From the NCBI GenBank assembly GCA_964459995.1, contig CAYWOR010000001.1, positions 1 to 64,000 of the forward strand: a stretch of 64,000 nucleotides of DNA, written 5' to 3'. The position numbers and the translations under genes were made by a program. Positions within the stretch are counted from its first letter, which is position 1, and each line of letters begins with the position of its first letter. This stretch comes from CAZSHG01 sp964459995 (GTDB taxonomy: Bacteria; UBP14; UBA6098). The notes beneath the pieces were generated by a model. That model did no database searches and was not told where the DNA came from. It saw nothing but the letters and a program-made list of their open reading frames with translations. This document shows, piece by piece, positions 16,123 through 26,600 of the stretch.

Positions 16123-18741
16123 TTGGAAAGCAAAGAAATCAGGTCGAAATTTCTCGAATATTTCAGGTCGAAAGGCCATACAGTTGTTCAATCGAGTCCG
16201 TTGGTCACGATTGGCGACCCAACGCTTCTTTTCGCAAACGCCGGAATGAACCAGTTCAAGGAATATTTCCTTGGAAAAGCCGTTCCGGCTTATAACCGTG
16301 CGGCTTCGGCACAGAAATGCATGCGGGTCTCAGGCAAACATAACGATTTGGAGGATGTCGGAAGAGACGGCACCCACCACACTTTTTTCGAGATGATGGG
16401 CAACTGGAGTTTCGGAGATTATTTCAAAAAGGGTGCAATCGAAATGGCTTGGGAACTTCTGACAGAGGGCTATGGTCTCGATCCAGAACGTCTTTGGGCA
16501 ACTGTTTACACCGATGACGACGAAGCAGAAGAGTTTTGGCGTAAGATATTGCCCTCTAATAAGATACTTCGTTTCGGCGCGAAAGACAATTTTTGGGAGA
16601 TGGCCGCGACAGGACCATGCGGACCGTGCTCGGAAATCCATTATGATATGGGTTTCGGCGCTGGAACTAAGCCGAACGACCCCGGCGGAAGATTCGTCGA
16701 GATTTGGAATCTTGTCTTTATGCAATTCTTCAAAGACGAATCCGGCGCGATGGAACCCTTGCCGCAAAGACATGTCGATACGGGCATGGGTTTCGAGCGG
16801 GTGGTGTCAATTTTGCAGGGGTGCGAGGAGAACTACGAATCTGACCTTTTCACACCGATAATCTCAAAAATCGAGGAGATAACCGGCGCGGAATACGAGA
16901 ATCCCGACGAGGCTGTTGCGATAAAGGTCATGGCGGATCACATCCGCGCGCTTTCCTTCGCTATTGCCGACGGCGCGCTTCCGGGCAACGAGGGGCGCGG
17001 TTATGTTCTGCGAAGAATTCTTCGGCGAGCGGCGAGATTCTCGAGGAAAATCGATTACCGCGAACCGATAATGTTCCAGCTCGTCGCACCGTTGACAGAT
17101 GTTATGGGAGAGGTTTATCCCGAGCTTATTTCGAAAAACGAACATATTGTCCGCGTGATAAAAGCCGAAGAGGAAAGTTTCGCGCAGACATTGGATGTCG
17201 GCCTCGAACTTTTCGAAGACCTTGTCAAAAAGGCTCAAACAAAAGGAGAGATGACGATTTGGGGCGCAGATGCCTTCAAACTCTACGACACTTACGGCTT
17301 CCCACTCGATTTGACCGAACTTATGGCCTCCGAAATAGGCCTTATCGTTGATCATGTCGGGTTCAAAAAGGAGATGGACAAGCAACGCGAACGCTCCAGA
17401 AGCTCCGCGAAATTCACTGTCAGCCACGACCTTGGCGCGGGGAGTTGGATAGAGATTTCCAAAGGTGAAGATTCTCATTTCATCGGCTATGAAAAAACCG
17501 AGGCTCAAGCAAAAATTCGCAGATACAATATCGACGAAGACCGTCCTTCGGCGATCTCGGGACGCCGCATCAAGCTGGTGCTCGATAGAACCCCATTCTA
17601 CGCAGAATCCGGCGGGCAGGTCGGCGATACCGGCGAGATTATCGGCGACGGTTGGAAAGCGGTTATCGAGGATACTGTCAAAGAGGGCGAAAGTTTCGTG
17701 CATATCGGAAAACTCGAGGGCGAGATCGGCGACTCCGACGATGTTATCGCGAGGATAGATAACGACCGCAGAGACTCTATTAGACGAAATCACACGGCAA
17801 CCCACCTGCTTCATTTCGCGCTTCGAAAGGTTTTGGGCGAGCATGTTCATCAGTCAGGCTCACATGTCGCACCGGATAGGTTCCGATTCGATTATACCCA
17901 TTTCGAAGCCCCTTCTAAGGAGCAATTGCGGAAAATCGAGCGTATCGTCAATGCTGTCGCGATGGCCGATATCCCTGTATGTTCGCGGGAGATGGCCTAT
18001 CGCGAAGCGCTCGATAAGGGCGCGATAGCTCTCTTCGGCGAAAAATACGGCGAAAATGTCCGTGTAATCTCGATAGAATCCGTATCGCAGGAGCTTTGCG
18101 GCGGAACACATCTGACACGAACCGGCGAGATGGGTGCATTTTTGATTCGCTCCGAAGGCTCCGTTGGGAGCGGTTTACGGCGAATCGAGGCTGTTACAGG
18201 GTCTTTCGTGCTCGAATTGCTAAATTCCCTTCGCGACAGTCAAATCGAGATTGCTGGAATTCTTAAAACTGCCCCCGGCGAGGATTTGATTGAAAAAACG
18301 CGCGCCCTAATCGCCGAGCATAAAGAACTCGAAGAAGTTATCGAGGAACTTCGCAGGGAGCAAACCGGCGATACGGCCGAACTTCTCGTCGATAAAGCAT
18401 TGACTTTCCCCCATGGCAGATTTATCGTAGAAACAGTAAAAGTTAATGACCGCGAACAGCTGGCAAACCTCGTCGATGAGCTTAAGGGCAAACTCGAATC
18501 GGGAGCTGTATTCCTCGCTTCGGAAATTGAGGGCAAAACCGCCTTAATATGCGGTATTACTGAGGATTTGGTTGCGCATGGAATCAATGCCGGCGATCTT
18601 ATAAAAGGTGCGGCGGGAATTACCGGTGGTTCCGGCGGCGGAAGACCGGATTTTGCTCAGGGCGGCGCAAGAGACTCATCGCTGACCGACGACGCGCTCG
18701 AATGGGTCCGAAGCCAGCTAAAAACCAAACTCAGGGGATAA
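16123..18741 (+). CDS. alaS: alanyl-tRNA synthetase
   Basis: Charges tRNA-Ala with alanine and clears mischarged Ser/Gly. The 872-aa length from TTG 16123 matches the usual size, and GGAG lies 6 nt before that TTG; an upstream TTG at 16021 would begin inside the cloverleaf repeat and add 34 unrelated residues. Class II catalytic core at the N-terminus (FANAGMNQFK, GKHNDLEDVG, THHTFFEMMGN), editing domain metal motif HTATHLLH (about 584-591) with ELCGGTHL (about 684-691), and the C-Ala/DHHA1 end GGSGGGRPDFAQGG. The next gene starts at the base after the stop. Confidence 0.96.
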   Translation: MESKEIRSKFLEYFRSKGHTVVQSSPLVTIGDPTLLFANAGMNQFKEYFLGKAVPAYNRAASAQKCMRVSGKHNDLEDVGRDGTHHTFFEMMGNWSFGDYFKKGAIEMAWELLTEGYGLDPERLWATVYTDDDEAEEFWRKILPSNKILRFGAKDNFWEMAATGPCGPCSEIHYDMGFGAGTKPNDPGGRFVEIWNLVFMQFFKDESGAMEPLPQRHVDTGMGFERVVSILQGCEENYESDLFTPIISKIEEITGAEYENPDEAVAIKVMADHIRALSFAIADGALPGNEGRGYVLRRILRRAARFSRKIDYREPIMFQLVAPLTDVMGEVYPELISKNEHIVRVIKAEEESFAQTLDVGLELFEDLVKKAQTKGEMTIWGADAFKLYDTYGFPLDLTELMASEIGLIVDHVGFKKEMDKQRERSRSSAKFTVSHDLGAGSWIEISKGEDSHFIGYEKTEAQAKIRRYNIDEDRPSAISGRRIKLVLDRTPFYAESGGQVGDTGEIIGDGWKAVIEDTVKEGESFVHIGKLEGEIGDSDDVIARIDNDRRDSIRRNHTATHLLHFALRKVLGEHVHQSGSHVAPDRFRFDYTHFEAPSKEQLRKIERIVNAVAMADIPVCSREMAYREALDKGAIALFGEKYGENVRVISIESVSQELCGGTHLTRTGEMGAFLIRSEGSVGSGLRRIEAVTGSFVLELLNSLRDSQIEIAGILKTAPGEDLIEKTRALIAEHKELEEVIEELRREQTGDTAELLVDKALTFPHGRFIVETVKVNDREQLANLVDELKGKLESGAVFLASEIEGKTALICGITEDLVAHGINAGDLIKGAAGITGGSGGGRPDFAQGGARDSSLTDDALEWVRSQLKTKLRG

Positions 18742-19332
18742 TTGCCGAGCACCCTCATAAATAGCGCTCTTTTTCTCGCCATCGATCTCGAAATGACCGG
18801 TGTCGATCCGAGAATTCACGAGATTGTCGAGGTGGCCGCAGTGCCTTTTCGGGGGCTTCATCTGGGCGATGAAGAGGCCTTTTATTCCGAAATTCGTCCG
18901 GAAAGATCGGTGCCCTCAAAGTCCAAGGCTGTCCACGGTTTGCATGGCAGAGAGCTTTCCAGCGCGCCTTCCGTTGAAAAAATCCTGCCGGAGTTTCTGA
19001 ATCTTTTCAAAGGGCGCGTGTTAATCACCCACGGCCCGGACGTCGATATGAAATTTCTCGCTGAAAAATCACGCATCGTCGGGATGGAGCCGCCGGCACG
19101 ACCTGTTATCGACACCTCGAAACTGAGTTACAGCGTTTTCGAGGATTTTGCAGAACGCCCGAGTTTGAACGATTTGCTCGATAAGTTCGGCCTTTCGCGT
19201 CCACGTGAGAGTCATAACGCCCTTACAGATGCTATCCTTACGGCGCGAGTTTTTATCGGTTCGGTGATACAATTGAAAAAAACGGGCAAAGCCGCCACAA
19301 TAATGGATTTGCTTCGCTTAGGGGGAGCTTGA
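18742..19332 (+). CDS. DEDDh 3'-5' exonuclease (DnaQ-like)
   Basis: A 196-aa RNase T/DnaQ-fold exonuclease. Exo I DLEMTG (about 15-20), Exo II THGPDVDMKFL (about 94-104; more often HNAxFD), Exo III HNALTDA (about 156-162) with the DEDDh histidine. Such stand-alone proteins resemble the epsilon subunit of DNA polymerase III or the polC/UvrC-linked exonucleases. The start is TTG directly after the alaS stop; the alaS C-terminus supplies a GGGG ribosome-binding sequence, so translation is coupled. The GGGPS gene begins 2 nt after its stop. Confidence 0.85.
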   Translation: MPSTLINSALFLAIDLEMTGVDPRIHEIVEVAAVPFRGLHLGDEEAFYSEIRPERSVPSKSKAVHGLHGRELSSAPSVEKILPEFLNLFKGRVLITHGPDVDMKFLAEKSRIVGMEPPARPVIDTSKLSYSVFEDFAERPSLNDLLDKFGLSRPRESHNALTDAILTARVFIGSVIQLKKTGKAATIMDLLRLGGA

Positions 19333-19333
19333 G

Positions 19334-20077
19334 ATGAGTGCTTTCGACCTTGAAAAGTTTGTAAATGACCTTCGTGAGAAAAAACGCGGCCTTTTCGTTC
19401 TTCTCGATCCTGATAGCGAAACGCCTTCCGAACTTGCGCGCAAGGCCGTATTCGCCGAAAAATCCGGTGCGGATGCCTTTCTTATCGGCGGAAGTTTTTT
19501 CCTTCGGCAAAATTTTGAGTGCGCGATTTCAGAGATTAAATCCGCGACAGAACTTCCGTTGATAATCTTCCCCGGAAACGGCTACCAAATTTCCGCCGAG
19601 GCCGACGGGTTGCTTTTTCTCTCCCTAATCTCCGGTAGGAACGCCCGATGGCTTATCGAAGAGCAGGTTCATGCCGCCCCAAGGATTCGTGAAGCCGGCA
19701 TTTCTACCCTTTCCACCGGATATATGCTTGTGGAGTCCGGGAACATAACCTCGGTGGCTTTTATAAGCGACACAACGCCAATCCCTCGCGAAAAACCTGA
19801 TATCGCGGTTGCACATGCTCTCGCCGCAGAACTCCTCGGAATGAAATCGCTTTATCTCGAAGCCGGCTCTGGAGCAAAATATACCGTTCCACCAAAGATA
19901 GTATCCGCTGTCAGAAAAAACTGCGGCCTTCCTCTTTTTGTGGGCGGTGGAATTCGCGATGTCGAAACCGCGGCTGAGATAGTTAAATCCGGCGCCGACT
20001 TTTTAGTCGTTGGAACCGCTTTCGAGAAAAATCCAGACCCCGAATTCCTTCGCGAAATATCCTCGCTTTTCGGTTGA
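19334..20077 (+). CDS. geranylgeranylglyceryl/heptaprenylglyceryl phosphate synthase family
   Basis: A 247-aa TIM-barrel prenyltransferase that joins glycerol-1-phosphate to a polyprenyl diphosphate by an ether bond. Family motifs: LLDPDSE (LDPDK-type, about 22-28), FPGNGYQIS (about 78-86), STGYMLVESG, YLEAGSGA (about 174-181), and the phosphate-binding FVGGGIRD (about 200-207) and VVGTAFE. The length agrees with the bacterial/archaeal group II enzymes. Known bacterial members include PcrB of Firmicutes and homologues in Bacteroidetes and other FCB lineages. No other ether-lipid gene is in the window. It is the third gene of a packed alaS cluster. Confidence 0.92.
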   Translation: MSAFDLEKFVNDLREKKRGLFVLLDPDSETPSELARKAVFAEKSGADAFLIGGSFFLRQNFECAISEIKSATELPLIIFPGNGYQISAEADGLLFLSLISGRNARWLIEEQVHAAPRIREAGISTLSTGYMLVESGNITSVAFISDTTPIPREKPDIAVAHALAAELLGMKSLYLEAGSGAKYTVPPKIVSAVRKNCGLPLFVGGGIRDVETAAEIVKSGADFLVVGTAFEKNPDPEFLREISSLFG

Positions 20078-20167
20078 TTTAGTTAATCTTCCGAATGAAA
20101 AAGTGGATATTGCCAACTATTATCATTATAATAATTAGATATTCCCATTTCGCCTTCGGGAGGCCAG

Positions 20168-23100
20168 ATGCGTTTCGCAAAATATGCCCTTCTTACAGTA
20201 TTCCTCGCCTTGGTATCCTTCGCCCAAGTGATTTCGCCTCAAATTGATTTTCCTCCCGACGATTTTCGTATAGAATCTGACCGCTATGTTCGGATTTACC
20301 ACGAGGATGGAGTTCCTTTCGGAAATCCCGGAGAGCCGCAATGGGTGATGGTTAGCAGGCATGTTCTTCTTCCGCCCGGCTCCGCGATGTCGCATGTTTC
20401 CATAACCGATGAGGTCTGGGAGCCTTTCGCCGTGGGAGTTCCTTTCCCCGCACAGCCCCCTGCGATTCTTTCCATCGGCGACCCCTCCACCGTCGCGCCA
20501 GACCCCGACGCCTTTTCGCGCGATGAGTGGTTTCCCCAATCTCCTCTAATCTCTTATTCGCAGGGCAATATGTCCGGCTACAGCGTCGTCGGGGTCTGCG
20601 TGGCCCCTGTGCGATGGAATCCCGTCGCCGGAATTGCCGAGCGATTGGCAAATTGCAGGCTAAGTGTTGAATATGTCGAGGGCCACGAAGCGCCCTTAGC
20701 GCCTGCGCGACGGTCGATGCGCGGAGCTGATTTTTGGAATCGCGCGATTAACGACATCGTGCTTAATCCGGAAATTACGGCGCAGTATGCGATTCCGATC
20801 GACCCGGACGCCTATGATTGGGCGATTTTTCTGCCGTCGGGGCTTCCGCCGGATTTGACGCAATTGCTATGGTTAAGGCGTTCCTATGGTCTTCGAGACA
20901 CGGTTGTCCAGCTTGCCGATGTCTATACAAGCTTCTCCGGAATCGACAATGCCGAGAAACTCCGCCACGCTATCCGAGATTTATATCTAATCCACGGTAT
21001 CACCTATGCAACTATCGTTGGCGACCCAATGATAACGCCCTATCGATATGTCTTCGCCTTCGACTGCGAGGCGGGATTCTATGTGGACGAGAATCAAATC
21101 CCCTCCGATCTTTATTTTTCGGACCTCGACGGCAATTGGAACGCCGACGGCGACACTATTTGGGGCGAAATCGCCGATTCGGTCGATATGTATCCCGATG
21201 TTCTCATCGGTCGATATTCGCTTTTCCCAGCATCGCATCTGGCGGGATTTATCGATAAAATGGCGACATACGAGACATTCCCTTCGGAGAGCTTCGCAAA
21301 GAGCGGGCTTATGCTTGGACAGGTGCTTTGGGACGACCCTTACACCGACGGCGCGATTTTCAAAGACGAGCTTATTGAGAACGTTTTCCCGGATAATTAT
21401 GATTTCGGGACAGTTTACGGCAGTCATGGCGGCGATGCCGATATGGCGGTCGAAAGCCTCGGAACAGGTCCGAATATGATAAATCATGCCGGCCATGCGA
21501 GCTACTCTGTGATGTGCATCGGCCACGGAAGCTGTATATGGTTTAGCAGAATGGACGAGCTTCGCAACGCTTCGCGGCCGGGGATATTCGCCTCCATCGG
21601 ATGCTGGCCGGCCGCTTTCGACAAGGAAAGCATCGCCGAAAGATACCTCAATAACGCACTCGGCGGAGGAATCGGTTTTATAGGCAATAGCCGCTATGGC
21701 TGGGGCTCTCCCGGAAATCCCGGATTTGGGTATTCGGAAATACTCGATCGTGCCTATTTCCGCTTTCTTTTCGAGGGCTATCCGATGCTGGGCGAAGCTC
21801 TCGCGATGACGAAAATCGCCTATATTCCATACGCGCGATGGGAAAATGTCTGGCGATGGGTCATTATGGAGCTGAATCTTCTCGGAGACCCCGCAACGGA
21901 AGCCATCATCGGCTGGGACGAGATTTCGATGTCGCTCGAAACCGAAGGCGAAAATATTGGTGTCCTCGTCAATGATGGTTCAGAACCCCTTGGCGGAATT
22001 TCTATTAGCGCATTCGATGCCGAGGGTTTATTCGACCGCGCTTGGACAAACACTTCCGGGTTCGCAAACATTACACTCTCCGGCGCGACAGCACCGGTTT
22101 ATATCACCGCACGCCGTAAGGGACTCGCAATCGCAGTGGACACTTTAACCGCAATAGGCTCGGGATGGTTCAGAGTCTCCTTTGCCAACGAATACGGCTT
22201 CTCCGATGGCACCGCCGACCCCGGCGATACAGTTAAGGCTGTATTCAGCTTTGGCGGTTTCGATTCTTACATCTCAGGACTCTCATGGAATCCTGTCTCA
22301 AATTTCGGTGCCCCGATTCTTCATTCGCCCAGTCCATCCGACCTAAATATCGCCGACTCCACACAGATTTGGGCGACTTTTATTATACCCAGCGATGTCG
22401 TGCCGAATGCAAACCTGACAATCGACCCGCAAATTGTCCATTCGAGTAGCTCCATTGGCTATCCGGTTTCGCTTATGCTTAACATCGCGGATTTCGCGAT
22501 TCTCGGCGCGGTTTTAGTCGATAACGACTCATCACTCGAAAGTGGGGAGACCGGCCGTTTATGGATCAATCTTCTCAACATCGGCGATGGCTCAAAAGGC
22601 GCGCAAAATCTCGAACTTCAATGCCCCGGCGGCGAATTGAATCTTCCCGGCTCACCTGCGATTATCCCTGCAGGAGCGCCAAACGATACCCTCGTTGTTG
22701 GTCCCTTCGATGTCGAATGGTCAGCCGGCGCCGAGATTAAGCCTGTTGTCGAAATGCGCGCAATTATCGGCGAGCATGAGCATATCTTCCATGTTTCCAC
22801 GCGCAAGCTCGGTTTCGAGCACGATGTCGAGTCCGGCGAAAGCCCCTTCAACCGCACTCCCGGAACTAACCGCTGGCGTAGAACTTCGATAAGAGCGCAT
22901 TCCGGCTCGAACTCATGGTGGTGCGGAGATCCATTCCTCGGGCGTTATCTTTCGAACATGGAAGACACGCTCTATTCAGATCTTTTCGTAATCGGCGCGG
23001 ATGCCGAGTTGGCATTTTTCGCATACATGAACTTCCCGACCTACGGCTCTGACGGCCTAAGTGTCGAAATTGTCGGCTCGAATGATACAATCCGCGTGGA

Positions 23101-23587
23101 CTATCTCGGAAGCGGCGGCGCGTTGCTCTCGTTTATCGTCGGATGGGCGGAATACCGCTATTCCCTCGGCAACACTCCATTCCAACCGGGCGACACGATT
23201 CGCGTTCGGTTCCGTTTTTCAAGCGATTCCGAAGACGAAGAGCAGGGCGTTTTCATCGACGATATTCGGCTGATATGCGAATCCACCGAGTTCTCGACAT
23301 CGGTCGGCGTTTCGCCCGAACTTCCGGAAAAGATCGCACTTGAAGTTTTCCCGAATCCCTTCAATTCAGCTTTGAATATTCGCCTTTCGGGCGCGGTTTC
23401 AGATAAAGCGCGCTTGGCGATTTTCGACATCGCCGGAAGATTAGTTCGCGAATTACCCCCTACTTCGGGCGGGATAATTTGGCAGGGAACCGATAAACAA
23501 GGCAACATTGCGCCTTCGGGCATCTATTTCATACGATTGATAGACAACGAAAAAGTTTTCACCGTAAGAGCGGTGCTTCTTAAATAA
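20168..23587 (+). CDS. secreted C25 (gingipain-like) peptidase with sorting domain
   Basis: A 1139-aa secreted protein. Signal peptide about 1-19 (VSFAQ), a propeptide-like region, then a peptidase C25-type fold from about residue 215 (YDWAIFLPSGLPP, GITYATIVGDP, SDLYFSDLDGNW, VLIGRYS). Catalytic dyad candidates: His in MCIGHGS (about 453) and Cys in ASIGCWPAAFD (about 478). Later beta-sandwich domains and a C-terminal sorting domain that starts FPNPFNSA and ends VLLK. Gingipains are type IX-secreted cysteine proteases; specificity here is unknown. Start ATG follows GGGAGG. A subtilase gene follows 24 nt downstream. Confidence 0.88.
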   Translation: MRFAKYALLTVFLALVSFAQVISPQIDFPPDDFRIESDRYVRIYHEDGVPFGNPGEPQWVMVSRHVLLPPGSAMSHVSITDEVWEPFAVGVPFPAQPPAILSIGDPSTVAPDPDAFSRDEWFPQSPLISYSQGNMSGYSVVGVCVAPVRWNPVAGIAERLANCRLSVEYVEGHEAPLAPARRSMRGADFWNRAINDIVLNPEITAQYAIPIDPDAYDWAIFLPSGLPPDLTQLLWLRRSYGLRDTVVQLADVYTSFSGIDNAEKLRHAIRDLYLIHGITYATIVGDPMITPYRYVFAFDCEAGFYVDENQIPSDLYFSDLDGNWNADGDTIWGEIADSVDMYPDVLIGRYSLFPASHLAGFIDKMATYETFPSESFAKSGLMLGQVLWDDPYTDGAIFKDELIENVFPDNYDFGTVYGSHGGDADMAVESLGTGPNMINHAGHASYSVMCIGHGSCIWFSRMDELRNASRPGIFASIGCWPAAFDKESIAERYLNNALGGGIGFIGNSRYGWGSPGNPGFGYSEILDRAYFRFLFEGYPMLGEALAMTKIAYIPYARWENVWRWVIMELNLLGDPATEAIIGWDEISMSLETEGENIGVLVNDGSEPLGGISISAFDAEGLFDRAWTNTSGFANITLSGATAPVYITARRKGLAIAVDTLTAIGSGWFRVSFANEYGFSDGTADPGDTVKAVFSFGGFDSYISGLSWNPVSNFGAPILHSPSPSDLNIADSTQIWATFIIPSDVVPNANLTIDPQIVHSSSSIGYPVSLMLNIADFAILGAVLVDNDSSLESGETGRLWINLLNIGDGSKGAQNLELQCPGGELNLPGSPAIIPAGAPNDTLVVGPFDVEWSAGAEIKPVVEMRAIIGEHEHIFHVSTRKLGFEHDVESGESPFNRTPGTNRWRRTSIRAHSGSNSWWCGDPFLGRYLSNMEDTLYSDLFVIGADAELAFFAYMNFPTYGSDGLSVEIVGSNDTIRVDYLGSGGALLSFIVGWAEYRYSLGNTPFQPGDTIRVRFRFSSDSEDEEQGVFIDDIRLICESTEFSTSVGVSPELPEKIALEVFPNPFNSALNIRLSGAVSDKARLAIFDIAGRLVRELPPTSGGIIWQGTDKQGNIAPSGIYFIRLIDNEKVFTVRAVLLK

Positions 23588-23611
23588 TATTTCGATACCT
23601 CGGAGTATCAA

Positions 23612-26600
23612 ATGCCGATACGTAACTATCTTTTATGCATATTCGCAGTTTTTGCGATATCATCATTAGCGGATCCGGTTCCGCTCTTCAAAGTCGCGGG
23701 AGTTCTCGACGAAACAGCCCTTACCGTAGGCACCATGCCCAACGAGGACGAAACGCCCCGTCACGAAAGCCTTATGCTGAGATTCGCGGCAAATCCCTTC
23801 CAGTCTTCGCAGGGGATTCCCGCCTCTCCAATTCCGGAACTCGAATTTCGCGGTTTCGAGCGCGATTTCGGCTATTACATTGTCCAATTTTCCGTGCCGC
23901 TGGACAACAGCGTGCGCGAAAAGATCATCGACTTAGCGAAAGAAACGCCTCTCGGCGCACAAAGTTTCGGTTATATCCCCGATAATGCCATTGTTTATCG
24001 CCTCGCGAAAAAATATCTCGATACAATCCGCGCCCTGCCCGAAGTCCGATGGGTTGGGCCTCTGGAGCCGCAATTCCGAGCTTTACATCAGCTTTTTATC
24101 GACCCCGGTGAACCGGATGAAGACGGACGTGTCGAACTGATTATCCAGATTTTCCATAATGACGATCACGAGGCTCTTGCTGGAATCCTCGAAGAGATGG
24201 GCGCTGAGTTGGTCGATGTTACTCGCGGATTCCAAAGCGAATACATTGTTCTAAAATGCAAACCGGAGGCTGTTAGCAAAATCGCATCTGTTGCCGCTCA
24301 TTTCGAGGGCACGGAATGGGTCGAGCGAAAATACCCTAACAAGCTTTTCAACGATTGGTCGCGTTGGATTACACAGTCATACAATTTTACCGGAATGTAT
24401 TCAGGCTCGAGGCTCTACGCCCAAATGTCGGTCGATTTGGCGCATGTGCCTATTTATCGCAGAGGGCTTTACGGCCAAGGTCAGCTCGTCGGATATCTCG
24501 ATAGCGGCCTCGACACGAATTCGATTTTTTTCTGCGATCCGGGAGTTACGGTTCCTAAATATACTGGATGGACACCTCCGACAGATACCGGCCATAGGAA
24601 AATCAGGGCATATAACCGCGGCTCGACAACAACAGGCGATTTCGATGATATCGACAACACGATGGGCGGTCACGGAACCCATGTCGGCGGAAGTATCGCC
24701 GGTGAAAATAGAACTAATTCGCCAACTTCGGGCACCTATGACATCGGCGACGGCATGGCGCCCCTTGCGAGGCTCGTCTTTACCGACGGCGCATTGGGCA
24801 CGAGCGGCATATATACGCCCTCCGATATGCATACGCTCTTCAATTATGCTCGAAACTGCGGCGCACGCCTTCACAGCAACTCCTACGGAAGCTCCTCGCC
24901 GACCTATTACAACACAAGCGCTCGCCAGTGCGACCTGTTCATGTGGAATTACAAAGATTTCCTGATTTTCTTCGCCGCGGGAAACGACAATACTCCTCCC
25001 GGAGTGGCGAGGGTTGCAAGCTATGGCGTTGCAAAAAATATGGCGACAATCGGTGCGACGGAAACCGGTTTTGGGTATAATTCCTCTACCTACTCAAACC
25101 CCGGCTCAACCGCCGGCAATAACCCCGAGAATATGGCCGAGTTCTCCTCGCACGGCCCCTCCGACGAGGGTATTCGCAAACCGAATTTTGCTGTCCCGGG
25201 CGGATGGTATATCTGGTCGGCGGATAATATCGACGGCGGAAGTTCTTGCCACACCGGTGTAACATATATGGGCGGAACATCGATGGCCTGCCCTACTTCA
25301 GCCGGAATGGCCGCACTGGTGCGAGAGTATTTTATCAGAGGATTTTATCCTTCGGGAGCCGAGACCCCTGCAGATGCTATGACGCCCTCCGGATCGCTTA
25401 CAAAGGCGATGCTTATAGCCGGAACGCGCAACATGACCGGATCCTACACAATTGATGCGACAAATAACACCGGCCATCAGGATGCGCCCTCAATGGGTCA
25501 GGGTTGGGGACGAGTCGTTCTCGACGACGCGATGTATTTCAACGACGGCTACGGAACCGACACTCGAAACCTCCTTGTTTACGATATTTCACCTGGGTTT
25601 AGCCTTACGGGCACACACACCTATGTTGTCAACTGCGGCTCTTCCACAACCGAATCTTTCAAGGTGGTTCTTAGTTATTCTGACTATCCGAGCACTGTCG
25701 GAGCATATGCGATCGTGAATAATCTGAATCTCGAGGTTCAGGTCGATGCGAATTCCTACAAGGGTAATGTCTTCGCCTCTTCCGGTTCACGCTCGGTTAC
25801 CGGCGGAAGCTACGATGCCATCAACCCCGACGAGGTTGTGTGGCTCGATGGCTCTACAGTGGCCTCGAAACAGGTCATTGTAAATGTCCATTGCACTTCC
25901 GTGCCATATGGAGGACAGTCCTACGCGCTGGTTATCGTTGGCGATTTGTCCCCGAACGAACCGAATCTGGTTTACTACAATCACGAAATCGACGACAATG
26001 CCGGCGGCGACAACGACGGCTATGCCGAGAAGAACGAGACTATCACGATGCCCATTTGGCTGGAGAATCTCACCGGAAGCGCCCCTGCGACTTCTGTAAC
26101 AGCCACGGTCTCCGAAAGCTCGCCCTATATCACTTTTACCGACAACTCGCTTAACTGGCCTGATATCGCCCCGGGCGCGAATCAAAGATCGAACGTCGAT
26201 CACTGCAAATTCACCGTTGCCAATGACGACGCTACCTGTGGGCATGTCGCTACGATTACCATAAACTGGTCAGCGGACGGCGGAACATACACCGGAAGCG
26301 ACAATTTCGATATTATCCTCGGATGTCCTGCGCCGGAGCTTGAATATGCCGCTCATGTTATCGATGACGGCGCGGGCGGCGATGGTGATGGTTATCCCGA
26401 GCCGGGGGAGTCGATTAGAATGCCGGTAAGTCTGACTCATGTGGACGGCGCGAACGCTCAGGATGTCAGCGCGACTCTTTCGACGAGCGATCCTTACATC
26501 AATATCACCGATGCCACCGCCAACTGGCCGAATATCGCGATTAGCGGCACAGAGCAATCGCTAGCGGATCACTTTGCCTTTACAATTCTTCCCGGATGCC

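Noticed and set aside
16864..17850. 328-aa ORF on the minus strand inside alaS
   Set aside because: It is the antisense shadow of a strongly conserved alaS frame; no ribosome binding site or family match.
20100..20145. AT-rich inverted sequence (ATTATCATTATAATAATTAG) before the C25-like gene
   Set aside because: Simple low-complexity AT sequence; no convincing operator or terminator.
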